The position numbers were made by a program, and so were the translations under genes. The notes under the pieces are model-generated. The model did no database searches and was not told the DNA's origin. It was given only the letters and a program-made list of their open reading frames with translations. Shown here piece by piece: positions 46,007 to 54,776 of a stretch of 64,000 bases of DNA (its first letter is position 1; each line of letters begins with the position of its first letter). Source of the stretch: Hyphomonas sp. Mor2 (GTDB lineage Bacteria; Pseudomonadota; Alphaproteobacteria; Caulobacterales; Hyphomonadaceae); contig NZ_CP017718.1 of the NCBI RefSeq assembly GCF_001854405.1, positions 2,976,001 through 3,040,000 of the forward strand, given 5' to 3'.

Positions 46007-46471
46007 TTAGCTGTCTGCAGCGACTTTCATAGAGACAATGGAATCCGGCTCACGCGGCGGCTCGCCCTTGGCCAGCGCGTCAATCGCGTCCATGCCTTCC
46101 GTCACCTGACCCCAGACCGTGTACTGATTGTCGAGGAAACGCGCATCGTCAAAGCAGATAAAGAACTGGCTATTGGCGCTGTGGGGCTGGTTGGTGCGGG
46201 CCATGGAGCAAATGCCGCGCACATGTGGTTCGTCATTGAACTCGGCCTGCAGGTTTGGCTTGTCGGAGCCGCCCATGCCGGTACCGTTCGGGCACCCGAC
46301 CTGCGCCATGAAGCCATCGATCACGCGGTGAAAGACGATACCGTCATAAAAGCCCTCGCGCGCGAGCTCGCGAATTCGGTCGCAATGCCCCGGGGCGAGA
46401 TCCGGGCGCAGTTCAATGGTCACAGTGCCCTTGCTGGTTTCCATCAGGATTGTGTTTTCGGCATCAGCCAT
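46007..46471 (-). CDS. Peptidyl-prolyl cis-trans isomerase (cyclophilin)
   Basis: A 154-residue cyclophilin-type isomerase. The active-site block FYDGIVFHRVIDGFMAQVGCPNGTG carries the conserved Arg and Phe positions (FHRV, GFMAQ), and SMARTNQPHSANSQFFICF is the second signature. No signal peptide, so cytoplasmic, like PpiB. AGGAG lies about 10 nt before the ATG. It sits between the polysaccharide export lipoprotein gene and the ChvG-like kinase gene on the same strand. Confidence 0.95.
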   Translation of the reverse strand: MADAENTILMETSKGTVTIELRPDLAPGHCDRIRELAREGFYDGIVFHRVIDGFMAQVGCPNGTGMGGSDKPNLQAEFNDEPHVRGICSMARTNQPHSANSQFFICFDDARFLDNQYTVWGQVTEGMDAIDALAKGEPPREPDSIVSMKVAADS

Positions 46472-46511
46472 TTCAGGAAGCTCCTATTATGAGTTTCCCT
46501 TCGCATACGCG

Positions 46512-46934
46512 CTAAGGCCGCGGGTTGAAAGACCCGTTCTGCGCGTTGCAGGTGCCGCACTCGGTCGCCGCTGTCGCGACAAGCAGGACATCAATGTCCG
46601 GATTTCGAAGCTCGCTGGCCAGGGCCTCGCGCAGACGCTGCTGCACCGTTTCAAGGGATTTGCCGGACGCTGCGATCGGACCTGAATAAGGGATGCGAAT
46701 CTCGCCATCCGGCGCGATGGTCACCGTCCGAGACAGCTCCGGCGCAGTGTGGACGATGATTTCCAGCTGATCCCCGGGGGCCAGGAGATAGGTAGAGCTG
46801 ACAATCGGGTCGGCGGGCTCGATGGGTCGCTCAACCGGTACGGATGCCTCGGGCAGCGCCGGAACGACCGCCTGACACGCGCTCATCCACATCGTGGTCG
46901 CGGCAAGGAAAAGCAGGCGAGTCATCGTCATCAT
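46512..46934 (-). CDS. Short Poly_export-domain lipoprotein (Wza/HfsD-like)
   Basis: A 140-residue polysaccharide export lipoprotein. The signal ends in the lipobox WMSAC (Cys20). The Poly_export domain has YLLAPGDQLEIIVHTAPELS, APDGEIRIPYSGPIAASGKS and VQQRLREAL. It is much shorter than Wza-type proteins: the SLBB repeats and C-terminal barrel are missing, and only a Cys-containing tail (ECGTCNAQNGSF) follows. The 40 nt after the stop leave no room for a frameshifted remainder. Divergent from the chain-length gene; together they resemble the hfsD/hfsA/hfsB holdfast genes. Confidence 0.82.
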   Translation of the reverse strand: MMTMTRLLFLAATTMWMSACQAVVPALPEASVPVERPIEPADPIVSSTYLLAPGDQLEIIVHTAPELSRTVTIAPDGEIRIPYSGPIAASGKSLETVQQRLREALASELRNPDIDVLLVATAATECGTCNAQNGSFNPRP

Positions 46935-47035
46935 CCGAAGCGAAATAAGCAGAGCAAAGGGTCTGTGTTAATGTTTAAGGAAGCATCAAGCAGGTATTAA
47001 GACTTGAACAGAAACCGAGTTCGGAGCCCTTGCGG

Positions 47036-48526
47036 ATGACCGACATCGCTGACCGGAGACCCATGGGGGTCGCTGGGGCGGACGCGGGCCATGTGCCGGT
47101 CCGGCCACGGCTCAGCATGGTCGATTTTCTGGTCCGGTTATGGCGATCCAAATGGTGGATGATCCTGGTCGGGCTCCCGATCCTCGCTTTCGGCTTGTTC
47201 ATCGCGTTTCAGACGCCGCCGCAATACGAGTCTCGCTCCGCCCTCTATGTGACCGCTGGGGAAGAAGTGCGCCCGGCCGGGGTCTCGGGGCTTGGCATTC
47301 AGGAACAGGTCCAGGGCGAGGCGCAAATTCTGCGCACCCGATTGGTCGCCGAACGGACCCTGTCACGGTTTCCGCTCTCACGCGTCTTTCCGGATCTGAG
47401 CGCGGCGCAGGACCGGGCGATGCGTGCCGCGCCCTCCAGTCAGAGGGCGGCGATTGAGAACCTGTACTTCCAACGCGGTGTCGATGCCTTCCGCCAGACC
47501 TTCTCGGTCGAGGTCGCGCCGAGATCGAACATTATCCGCCTGGCCGTTCGCCATGATGATCCCGGCACCTCGGTGGAACTCCTGAACGCGGCCATGGCGG
47601 TCTATCTCCAGCGCCGCGCGGAACTGTTCGGCAATCGGCCCCTCAGCCCGTCCGACGCGGCGCGTAAGCAGGCCGAAGGGGCGCTTCTGAAAGCCGAAGA
47701 TGCCATTCGTGATTTTCTCGCCACCCACTCGATCCGGGATTTTGCCGGTGAGCAGGCCACCGCGCAGGGTCTGCATGCGGTGATTTCCGGGGAGCTGGGA
47801 ACGGCTCAGGCGCGCCAGAAAGCGGTCAGCGCGGAACTCGCGCGGACCCAGCGCCAATTGGCGGGCACCACCGCTCAGCAAGATCTGTTGGTCGAGGATA
47901 CCGGTGCTGTGCGCCTGCGCGAGCTGGAAAATGAACGCAATGAGGCGCTTGCGATCTACACAGAGGAGAGTCGCCGCGTACAGGAAATTGATCGCCAGAT
48001 TGCCGACCTTCAGGCCGCGCGCGAGGTGGGCGAAGGGCCGGCAGAGACGGTACGACGCGGGCCTAACCCCACCTATCAGGCCCTTGAAATCTCCAGGAAC
48101 CGTCTCGAAGCCGAACGCGATTCCCTGGCCCAGAAAGTTGCTGAGTTGTCGCGCCAGTTACAGGCCGTGGAAGATAAGCTTGATCGGTTTACGCGCCTGG
48201 CTCCGGAATGGACACGGCTTCAGCGCGATCGCGACCTGATTGAAACGAAGCTTCGAGACCTTCTGGCACTGGCGCCTGATGACAGCGTGTCGAGCAATCT
48301 GCCTGTCCCATCGGCGGACAGCGTCAAGATCACCGAACCGGCAACCGTACCGACGCAGGATCGCAGCCTGAAATGGCAGATCGCAATGTTGACCGTATTC
48401 CTGGCCGCCCTGATCGCGCTGATGGTCGGCGCGGTTCGGACCCTGTCGATGCGCGGATTCCCGTCCGCCAGCGCGCTGCGCCGAACCACGGGATTGCCCG
48501 TTCTGGCCACGGTCGGCCGCGCCTAA
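47036..48526 (+). CDS. Polysaccharide chain-length determinant (Wzz/GumC/HfsA-like)
   Basis: A 496-residue inner-membrane polysaccharide co-polymerase. A first helix (WWMILVGLPILAFGLFIAF) and a second near the C-terminus (IAMLTVFLAALIALMVGAV) flank a large periplasmic domain with long coiled coils (about 220-430). The Wzz-type PPQYESRSALYV motif follows helix 1. The ATG at 47036 has GGAG 9 nt upstream. The following gene is a BY-kinase-like ATPase, as in gum, exo and hfs loci. Holdfast or exopolysaccharide export is inferred from the locus. Confidence 0.87.
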   Translation: MTDIADRRPMGVAGADAGHVPVRPRLSMVDFLVRLWRSKWWMILVGLPILAFGLFIAFQTPPQYESRSALYVTAGEEVRPAGVSGLGIQEQVQGEAQILRTRLVAERTLSRFPLSRVFPDLSAAQDRAMRAAPSSQRAAIENLYFQRGVDAFRQTFSVEVAPRSNIIRLAVRHDDPGTSVELLNAAMAVYLQRRAELFGNRPLSPSDAARKQAEGALLKAEDAIRDFLATHSIRDFAGEQATAQGLHAVISGELGTAQARQKAVSAELARTQRQLAGTTAQQDLLVEDTGAVRLRELENERNEALAIYTEESRRVQEIDRQIADLQAAREVGEGPAETVRRGPNPTYQALEISRNRLEAERDSLAQKVAELSRQLQAVEDKLDRFTRLAPEWTRLQRDRDLIETKLRDLLALAPDDSVSSNLPVPSADSVKITEPATVPTQDRSLKWQIAMLTVFLAALIALMVGAVRTLSMRGFPSASALRRTTGLPVLATVGRA

Positions 48527-48603
48527 AGGTAAAGCGGTCGCAAAGCCCCGTTAACCAAGGTCATGCTAGCGCTGCACGGTTAGCACTGAAAGCCTGCCCC
48601 TCA

Positions 48604-49296
48604 ATGCGCGATCTTCGCGAAGACCTGGAACCCATCTGGCGCACGGCCGTGCGTATCCCCACGTCGGGCGATGGCGGGCGAGTGGTCCTGTTTGTGTCGG
48701 CACTGAATGGCGAAGGCACGACCAGCGTCGCCGCGAGCTTTGCCTGTCTCGCCGCGCGGAGATCGGAAAAACAGGCCTGGCTGGTTGACCTGGATCTCAA
48801 GCACAATCCCGTATTCCGCGGTTTTGAACGCCGCTTCGCGCGTGACATTGGCCGTCCTGGCCGGGCCTATGATGCGTCACTCAATCAGGACCCGATCTAT
48901 TCGGTCGCGCCGCGATTGGCGGAGTCGCCGCAGAACAAGCTCCTGACGGCGCATGACGTTGATGGCTTGCCGCTTCTGATCACGCGGTTTCGCAAGGAGC
49001 GGCTGACCGCGGGCCAGACTGTGTCGCTGCGGTCGAGCCCGCCCTGGTGGGGGGCGGTTCGCAAGATCTCAGATTGGGTCATTGTCGATGCTCCGGCCCT
49101 GGAGCGTTCGGCAGCAGCCTTTTCGATGATCGCCGAGGCGGATGCGATCATTCTTGTGGTTGAAGCCGACCGCACGACCCCGTCCGATGTCGATCTGGCC
49201 CGGCGCGATCTTGAAGCGCGCGGTGGCCAGGTAATCGGCGCCGTGCTCAACAAGACGGGCGGCGACGCGATGGTCGCAGATCGTGTCTCGGCCTAG
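48604..49296 (+). CDS. BY-kinase-like P-loop ATPase with altered Walker A (HfsB-like)
   Basis: A 230-residue CpsD/CapB-type ATPase. The Walker A region (VSALNGEGTTSVAASFA) has Thr39 where the catalytic Lys of GEGKS/T is expected. The Walker A' motif LVDLDL and Walker B WVIVDAPAL are present, and no Tyr cluster is visible at the C-terminus. It is thus probably not a classical tyrosine autokinase. No better upstream start exists in the 77-nt gap after the chain-length gene, though the ribosome binding site is weak. Its stop codon overlaps that of the DUF3137 gene (CTAG). Confidence 0.78.
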   Translation: MRDLREDLEPIWRTAVRIPTSGDGGRVVLFVSALNGEGTTSVAASFACLAARRSEKQAWLVDLDLKHNPVFRGFERRFARDIGRPGRAYDASLNQDPIYSVAPRLAESPQNKLLTAHDVDGLPLLITRFRKERLTAGQTVSLRSSPPWWGAVRKISDWVIVDAPALERSAAAFSMIAEADAIILVVEADRTTPSDVDLARRDLEARGGQVIGAVLNKTGGDAMVADRVSA

Positions 49297-50384
49297 AGCT
49301 TGTCCTTGACCCATTCGCGCGTCAGGAACCCATCAATCACATCACAGACAAGACCAATCTCGGTCAGCGCGCTAACATAGCGTTCCGGATCGACCAGCGG
49401 CTTCCAGATCGAGCCAGCTTCAAACTGGTCATCCGCTTCGAGCGCCAAGGTCAGATGGTCGCCTTCGAAAATGCCCCGCAGTTTGCCGCCTTTGAAGTGC
49501 CGCTCCAGTGCGATCAGGCGTTCCATGCGATCCGGCGTCAGCAAGGCCCGCGCTTCGACCTGATCGTTTGAATAGATGGTGAAATTGTCTTCCAGCTCTT
49601 TCGCCACCAGGTCGACCTTTTGCAATTCCTTGTCGCCAAATATCCCCTTCCACCAGCCCTGTCGGGCAATCAGCGTGCGGCCAAGAAACCGTTCCGGATA
49701 TTCGATGTGGAAGAGCAGGCCCTGAAACGTGGTGACAGTGCGCCGGTTCTTGCCGGAGCCCCGCTGCTCGGTCAGCTTGCACTCGACCAGCGAGAAATGC
49801 GTTTCGGCGCGATCGCCTTCGATCAGGTCCTCAAATTTGCGGCTGTCATAGCTGGGCAAGAGACGCGCCTTCTTGAGGACATCGAAGGCCGGCGTCGGGG
49901 TGGGATCATCGCTGCCGCCGCCAAAGAATTTTGCTGCAGCCTGGTTGCCTGATTGCGCCTTGATCCAGGCCCCTGCACTCTTCCAGTCGGCAACCCCGTC
50001 AATGTTCGGATGCAATGTGTCGTAAGAGAATCCAAAAGCTTCTGCGGCAGATCCAACGACCAATTGCTTGGTGTGAGATTTCATCGCGAAGAGCGGAATC
50101 CAGGACGCCCCGCTGGCAACCGCGGTGATGGCGATAGCGGCGAACAGGATGAACATGGCGCCGCCCCCTCGGGTCGCAAACATCGCGATCAGGGCGAACG
50201 CTCCGACAATCAGGGCGGTCCCGATCGTGCGATTGCGAGCTTTCGAGATCGCTGCCTTGCGTTCTGCTTCACGCGTGGCCAGGGCTGGCTGGAGCGTTTC
50301 CGACCAGGTTTTCATCGCATTCTTGTATTCCGGGCGTTGCGATATGATTCCCGAAAAAATGGCGTCCATCAGCGGATCTGACAT
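49293..50384 (-). CDS. DUF3137 membrane protein
   Basis: A 363-residue protein with two adjacent N-terminal membrane helices (about 52-95: TIGTALIVGAFALIAMFATR and GAMFILFAAIAITAVASG). The rest is soluble and contains the DUF3137 core: FEDLIEGDRAETHFSLVECKL, FQGLLFHIEYPERFLGRTLI. GAGGGG precedes the ATG. It is 18 nt after a MarR-type gene, so the two are probably co-transcribed. Function unknown for the family. Confidence 0.85.
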   Translation of the reverse strand: MSDPLMDAIFSGIISQRPEYKNAMKTWSETLQPALATREAERKAAISKARNRTIGTALIVGAFALIAMFATRGGGAMFILFAAIAITAVASGASWIPLFAMKSHTKQLVVGSAAEAFGFSYDTLHPNIDGVADWKSAGAWIKAQSGNQAAAKFFGGGSDDPTPTPAFDVLKKARLLPSYDSRKFEDLIEGDRAETHFSLVECKLTEQRGSGKNRRTVTTFQGLLFHIEYPERFLGRTLIARQGWWKGIFGDKELQKVDLVAKELEDNFTIYSNDQVEARALLTPDRMERLIALERHFKGGKLRGIFEGDHLTLALEADDQFEAGSIWKPLVDPERYVSALTEIGLVCDVIDGFLTREWVKDKL

Positions 50385-50402
50385 ACGATTCCCCTCGCAG
50401 AA

Positions 50403-50870
50403 CTAGCCTTCACCCCAAAGCGGGCTATCGGGCGACACCACCGTCGACAAGCGGCTGAGCAGGGCGTGCAGCGTCGCCGCTTCTTCTTCGGTCAGAGCAT
50501 CCAGCAGCTCGCGTTCGCTCTCCAGGGCACGCGGGATCACCGCGGCATAGATGGCCTGCCCTTCTTCGGTCAGCTGCATAGGGGCACGGCGGCGATCGTC
50601 AGCATCGATATGACGTTCCAGAATGCCGCGCTCGATCAGGCTGGCAGCCGCACGACTAACGGTCGGCTTGTCCATCAAGGTGCGCTGCGCGACCTCGGTA
50701 CTGGTCAGATCCTTGTGCTCTCCCAGAACTGCGATGATTCGCCATTGCCAGACCGACAATTCGAACTCGCGCTCATAAATTCCGGCAATCTTCCGTGACA
50801 CCGCATTTGATAGAACCGAGAGACGATAAGGCAGGAATCCATCCAGTTTGAGCGCTGGGCTGTCTGACAT
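50403..50870 (-). CDS. MarR-family transcriptional regulator
   Basis: A 155-residue winged-helix dimeric regulator. The DNA-binding region reads LTSTEVAQRTLMDKPTVSRAAASLIERGILE, followed by the wing DADDRRRAPMQLTEEGQ. The ATG at 50870 has AGGAGG a few nt upstream. It precedes the DUF3137 gene and is divergent from the AraC-type gene, so it may regulate either. The ligand and operator are unknown. Confidence 0.92.
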   Translation of the reverse strand: MSDSPALKLDGFLPYRLSVLSNAVSRKIAGIYEREFELSVWQWRIIAVLGEHKDLTSTEVAQRTLMDKPTVSRAAASLIERGILERHIDADDRRRAPMQLTEEGQAIYAAVIPRALESERELLDALTEEEAATLHALLSRLSTVVSPDSPLWGEG

Positions 50871-51051
50871 ATGATCCACCTCCTGATCACAGGCTAGCAC
50901 AAAGCCATTGAGTTTGTGTTGAATTTTTCCACGCTTCGAACGTTTGGTGTGATAGGATAAGTTTGAGACGCTGCGAGAATGACTCAGGCGGAATGTTCCA
51001 TTTGTTCTGTTTGTGGGACGCCGGGAGAATCAAATCCGGAGAACAAACGCT

Positions 51052-52083
51052 GTGGGACTCATACACACAAGTCAGTTTGCGAAGAATACATCAGTTCCGA
51101 TTGAGGCGCTTCACTTGGAAATTTGCTCTGATGAATATGTCGCAGAAGCGGCACCGTTCTTTGCCTGCTCACCGATTTCCACGGATACCAATTCTGGCTT
51201 GAACGCAGTGGATCTCTGGCAAACCCCTCTTTGTCTTCTGGTGGAGGCCGAGAGCAATCCATTCGTGCGGTCCAGAACACAGCCCGAAACCCAAAATACG
51301 GGTCATCTCATTGAAGTTACGAGATACTTGAAAGGGTCAGAGCAAGGGACACAGGCGGATGCAATTATCGATCGTATCCCGGGTCCAATCTACATCCTGG
51401 ACATGGGGCAACGGATCCAGACGGTGACGAGTCAGGTTAAGTTGCAGCAGGCTTTTTTGCCAAAAGCGCTACTCGGATGGGCGCCCGATGACCGGACCGT
51501 CGAGACCGCCATAGAGCCGACACATCCAAAAGGCGTCCTGCTCCATCAATGCATGGATGAAATCTATGGCGCCCTCCGAAATCAGTCAGGTGGCGTCTCT
51601 GAGGCGCTGTTCGAGCGCTTCGTGGCGCTGTTGAAGGTCAATATGGGCATTCATCCGCAACGTGAGGATGTCAGACGCTCGTTGCGACAAACCATTTTCG
51701 AGCAGATTTGCGCTTACATCGAAGAAAATCTGAGCGTTCCGGACTTAACCACAGGCGTGCTTTTGCAGCGGTTCGGTGTTTCGCGCGCGTCTCTGTACAG
51801 AATGTTCGAGTCCCATGGCGGTGTGCGAACGTACATCATGCAGCGACGGGTCGCGCGCGCGGTTCTTGAACTCGAACAGGACTCGGCGTCATCGGGCCGG
51901 ATTCGGAGAGCGGCTGAACGTTGGGGGTTCTCCTCGCAACCGAACTTCAATCGAAAGATTCGAAGCCAGTATGGAACGAATCCGGGAAATCTATTCACTG
52001 TCTCCAGGCAAAGAGGCGTGCCATCGGAGATTGCAGGGCGCACCCTGAACAGTTTCGCCGCCCGGACGGCCGTCGCCGCCTAA
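51052..52083 (+). CDS. AraC-family transcriptional regulator
   Basis: A 343-residue regulator with an unrecognised N-terminal sensing region and a C-terminal AraC helix-turn-helix domain (about 240-325): LTTGVLLQRFGVSRASLYRMF and a second helix pair RIRRAAERWGFSSQPNFNRKI. The GTG at 51052 is chosen because GGAGA lies 9 nt upstream, and a GTG at 51013 lacks a site. Its codon use is more A/T-tolerant than neighbouring genes, which hints at acquisition. It converges with hslO with overlapping stop codons. Targets unknown. Confidence 0.87.
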   Translation: MGLIHTSQFAKNTSVPIEALHLEICSDEYVAEAAPFFACSPISTDTNSGLNAVDLWQTPLCLLVEAESNPFVRSRTQPETQNTGHLIEVTRYLKGSEQGTQADAIIDRIPGPIYILDMGQRIQTVTSQVKLQQAFLPKALLGWAPDDRTVETAIEPTHPKGVLLHQCMDEIYGALRNQSGGVSEALFERFVALLKVNMGIHPQREDVRRSLRQTIFEQICAYIEENLSVPDLTTGVLLQRFGVSRASLYRMFESHGGVRTYIMQRRVARAVLELEQDSASSGRIRRAAERWGFSSQPNFNRKIRSQYGTNPGNLFTVSRQRGVPSEIAGRTLNSFAARTAVAA

Positions 52084-53003
52084 TTGGCGGCGCTGGTCAC
52101 TTCCTCGATCGGGATCGTGTAGCTGCGGGAGCAGAACTGGCAGTCCACTTTGAGCGTGCCATCCGGCTCAACCATTTCGCGCAGACTCTCATCCGCCATG
52201 CCCTGCAGCGTGCCGACGAGGCGTTCGCGGCTGCAAGTGCAGACATCGTCCAGAGCCTGAGCGTCGCTATCCATGGCCACGCCGCCTTCATGGAACAGAC
52301 GATAGACCAGGTCGGGCGCCGGTAATGCAGGATCGGTCAGCTCTTCATCGGTAAGCGTCGAGAACAAAGCCTCAGCTTCGCGCCAGCCTTCCTCCGTATC
52401 GCCGCGTGCATCGTCGCCAGCAATCTTCTGGATCATCATGCCCCCGGCGCGCCAATTACCGGCATCGTCCTTGTGCACAGCGAGGCGCAGCAAGGTATCG
52501 ACCTGTTCCGAGCGCCGGAAATAATCCTGCGCGCATTCGGCCAGCGAGCCCTTGGCCAGCGGGACGATGCCCTGATAGGGCTTCATGTCCTTATTGTCGT
52601 AGACGATGATCAGGCCGAGCCGTCCGGTGGCCCCGAACAGCTGCGGCATGTGGGGCTTGTCGCCCTTATTGACCTTGTTCAGCCAGGCCCAGCGCTCTGG
52701 CTCGTGCCTTGTATAGCCGCGCAGGCCGCCAGCCTTGGTATACTCACCCACCAGCATCGAGACCGGCCCATCCCCTTCGGCTTGAGCCATCACCTTGCCT
52801 TGGAATTTCATGCCGGAGCCGACCAGCGCCGACAGCATCACGGCCTCGCCGAGAATTTCAGCCAGGTGATCGGGATAGGCGTGGCGTTTCAGGATTGGAG
52901 AAATCGTCTGCTCGGACAGACGGATCACGCGTCCGCGCACAGGCAAGCCCTGCGGGCTGAACCCGGCGACAAAGTCTTCCAGAGGCACATTGGTCGGCGT
53001 CAT
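52080..53003 (-). CDS. hslO: Redox-regulated chaperone Hsp33
   Basis: Heat-shock holdase activated by oxidation of a zinc centre. At 307 residues it is of typical size. The C-terminal zinc-binding cysteines are in VCTCSRERL (CxC) and VDCQFCSRSY (CxxC). The core has LVGSGMKFQGKVMAQAEGDG and MQGMADE-type linker (LQGMADESLREM). The ATG at 53003 is selected: GGAGAG is nearby, and a heat-shock-type promoter initiating near 53023 would exclude the longer frame. Divergent from an alpha/beta hydrolase gene. Confidence 0.94.
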   Translation of the reverse strand: MTPTNVPLEDFVAGFSPQGLPVRGRVIRLSEQTISPILKRHAYPDHLAEILGEAVMLSALVGSGMKFQGKVMAQAEGDGPVSMLVGEYTKAGGLRGYTRHEPERWAWLNKVNKGDKPHMPQLFGATGRLGLIIVYDNKDMKPYQGIVPLAKGSLAECAQDYFRRSEQVDTLLRLAVHKDDAGNWRAGGMMIQKIAGDDARGDTEEGWREAEALFSTLTDEELTDPALPAPDLVYRLFHEGGVAMDSDAQALDDVCTCSRERLVGTLQGMADESLREMVEPDGTLKVDCQFCSRSYTIPIEEVTSAAN

Positions 53004-53030
53004 ACCGCTCTCCATAAGAAGGAAGGCGGG

Positions 53031-53061
53031 CATGTGGCAAGCCTGCACCAGACTTGCAAGG
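53031..53061 (-). promoter_or_regulatory. RpoH (sigma-32)-type promoter of hslO
   Basis: On the - strand, CCTTGC (53061-53056), an 18-nt spacer and CCACATG (53037-53031) are identical in both boxes and spacing to the clpB promoter. Initiation near 53023 leaves a leader of about 20 nt carrying the GGAGAG ribosome binding site. Confidence 0.7.
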
Positions 53062-53114
53062 TTTCCCCAACAGCAGGGCTCGTCATCGCGAGCGGGACAC
53101 ATTAGCTAACCGGC

Positions 53115-53990
53115 ATGACTGCTCCGAACCGACAAGATCGCTTTTCGTCTCAACGCCTTCGCCTGGCTTATGCAGAATGGGGCGACCCAGGCGCGCCGCC
53201 GCTGCTTCTGGTGCATGGCGGCCGCGATCAGAAGCGCAGCTGGGACGCCGTTGCGGGACGGCTCAGCAAGACCTATCGCGTCATCGCGCATGACTTGCGC
53301 GGTCATGGCGAAAGTGATTGGGTCAGCGATGGTGATTATGGCGTCATGGATCACGTGTTCGACCTGGCCAGCCTGGTCGACCATCTGGACCTCGGCCGGT
53401 TCACGCTCATCGGGCATTCGCTGGGCGGCAATATCACGCTTCGATATGCGGGTCTGTTCCCGGACCAGATCGAGAAACTGGTCGCGATCGAAGGTCTTGG
53501 ACCCTCGCCGAAAATGTTGGCTGAACGCGACGCGCAACCGGTGACCGAGCGCCTGGTCAACTGGATTGAACAACGTCGCCAGCTCTCAGGCCGCGATGCG
53601 CGAGTGATGGCGGATCTGGAGACAGCGAAAGCCCGGATGAAGGCGGCTTTTTCGCATTTGCCGGACGCGATGATCCATCACCTGACAGCGACCGGCATCA
53701 AGCACAATGCCGATGGCAGCGTCAGCTGGGCCTATGATCCGGCCGGTATGGGACGCTCGCCGTCGGATATTTCGCATGCCGATTTTGTCCATCTCTGGAC
53801 ACAGATTACCTGTCCGACCTGGCTGGTCTACGGCGCTGACAGCTGGGCATCAAACCCGGCCGAGGATGGCCGGGCAGAGCCCTTCCAGAACGCCACGGTC
53901 AGCCTGATTCAGAAGGCGGGTCACTGGCTTCACCATGATCAGTTTGAGGATTTCATGTCCCAGCTTGAAGGCTTTCTTGGCACCAGCTGA
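53115..53990 (+). CDS. Alpha/beta-fold hydrolase
   Basis: A 291-residue alpha/beta hydrolase. The oxyanion region is LLLVHGGRDQKRSW, the nucleophile elbow is IGHSLGGNITLR, and a His lies in IQKAGHWLHHDQFEDF near the C-terminus. IAHDLRGHGESDW is the standard pre-nucleophile motif. No signal peptide. Substrate cannot be inferred. It is divergent from hslO and precedes the CoaA-like kinase in the same direction. Confidence 0.9.
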   Translation: MTAPNRQDRFSSQRLRLAYAEWGDPGAPPLLLVHGGRDQKRSWDAVAGRLSKTYRVIAHDLRGHGESDWVSDGDYGVMDHVFDLASLVDHLDLGRFTLIGHSLGGNITLRYAGLFPDQIEKLVAIEGLGPSPKMLAERDAQPVTERLVNWIEQRRQLSGRDARVMADLETAKARMKAAFSHLPDAMIHHLTATGIKHNADGSVSWAYDPAGMGRSPSDISHADFVHLWTQITCPTWLVYGADSWASNPAEDGRAEPFQNATVSLIQKAGHWLHHDQFEDFMSQLEGFLGTS

Positions 53991-54032
53991 TCGCTCTGCT
54001 TAGATGCCTGCGGGCGAGTGCGGAGACTTGAA

Positions 54033-54776
54033 TTGGCGACACCAGACTATCCGATGACGGTGGGCATTGACGCCGTCGCCGATCGTATTCGCGAGATCAA
54101 GTCGGGACGGCCGGATATGGTCATTGCGCTGACCGGATCGGTGGCGTCGGGAAAGAGCACATTGGCGCGCCATCTGGAGCAATCGCTGGAGCCCGCCCTG
54201 GCGGTCGACACCGTGTCGACGGACGGGTTCCTGTTTCCGACTGATTATCTGCGCGAACAGGGCCTGTTTCAGCGCAAGGGCTTTCCGGAGACCTATGACC
54301 GCACCGCGATGCGCGCGGCGATTGAATCCGTGCGCCGCGGGCCGACGGATTTTCCCGGATACAGTCACATCACGTTCGATCCGGACCCGGCTTTGACCCG
54401 AACCATAGAGGATCCGGATATTCTCATTCTGGAAGGCCTGGGCTTTGAACCGCGGTCCGGCCCCTCAGCTGCGCCGCATGAGCCGGATCTGCTCATCTAT
54501 CTCGATGCCGAGCTGGCCCATATCGAAGCCTGGTTTCTGGAGCGGTTCTTGCGTTTCTGGCATGCCGCTGAACATGACCCGACCAGTTTCTACGCGCAAT
54601 TCCGGCACATGTCAGAAGACGAGCTCATCGCATTCGCAAAAACGGTCTGGGCGGGGATCAATCTGCCCAATCTGGAGAACCATATCCTGCCCTTACGCGC
54701 GCAGGCCGATCTTGTGGTCCGAAAAGATGAGGCACACGCCGTGAAGATTGCCGCCGATCGCTGGGGCGGCGCCTAG
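54033..54776 (+). CDS. Type I pantothenate kinase-like P-loop kinase (CoaA-like)
   Basis: A 247-residue nucleotide kinase. The P-loop GSVASGKS is at 35-42, and the CoaA-type motifs [26 protein letters not shown] and [12 protein letters not shown] are present. Typical CoaA is about 310 residues, so this protein is short, lacking part of the usual N-terminus. It could be a compact pantothenate kinase or a related sugar/nucleoside kinase. The TTG at 54033 has GGAGA 6 nt upstream; an ATG 21 nt later lacks a site. Its stop overlaps that of the decarboxylase gene (CTAG). Confidence 0.75.
   Translation: MATPDYPMTVGIDAVADRIREIKSGRPDMVIALTGSVASGKSTLARHLEQSLEPALAVDTVSTDGFLFPTDYLREQGLFQRKGFPETYDRTAMRAAIESVRRGPTDFPGYSHITFDPDPALTRTIEDPDILILEGLGFEPRSGPSAAPHEPDLLIYLDAELAHIEAWFLERFLRFWHAAEHDPTSFYAQFRHMSEDELIAFAKTVWAGINLPNLENHILPLRAQADLVVRKDEAHAVKIAADRWGGA

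Noticed and set aside
46935-47035. Three TTAA motifs before the chain-length gene as CtrA boxes
   Set aside because: None of the pairs has the 7-nt spacing of the CtrA consensus.
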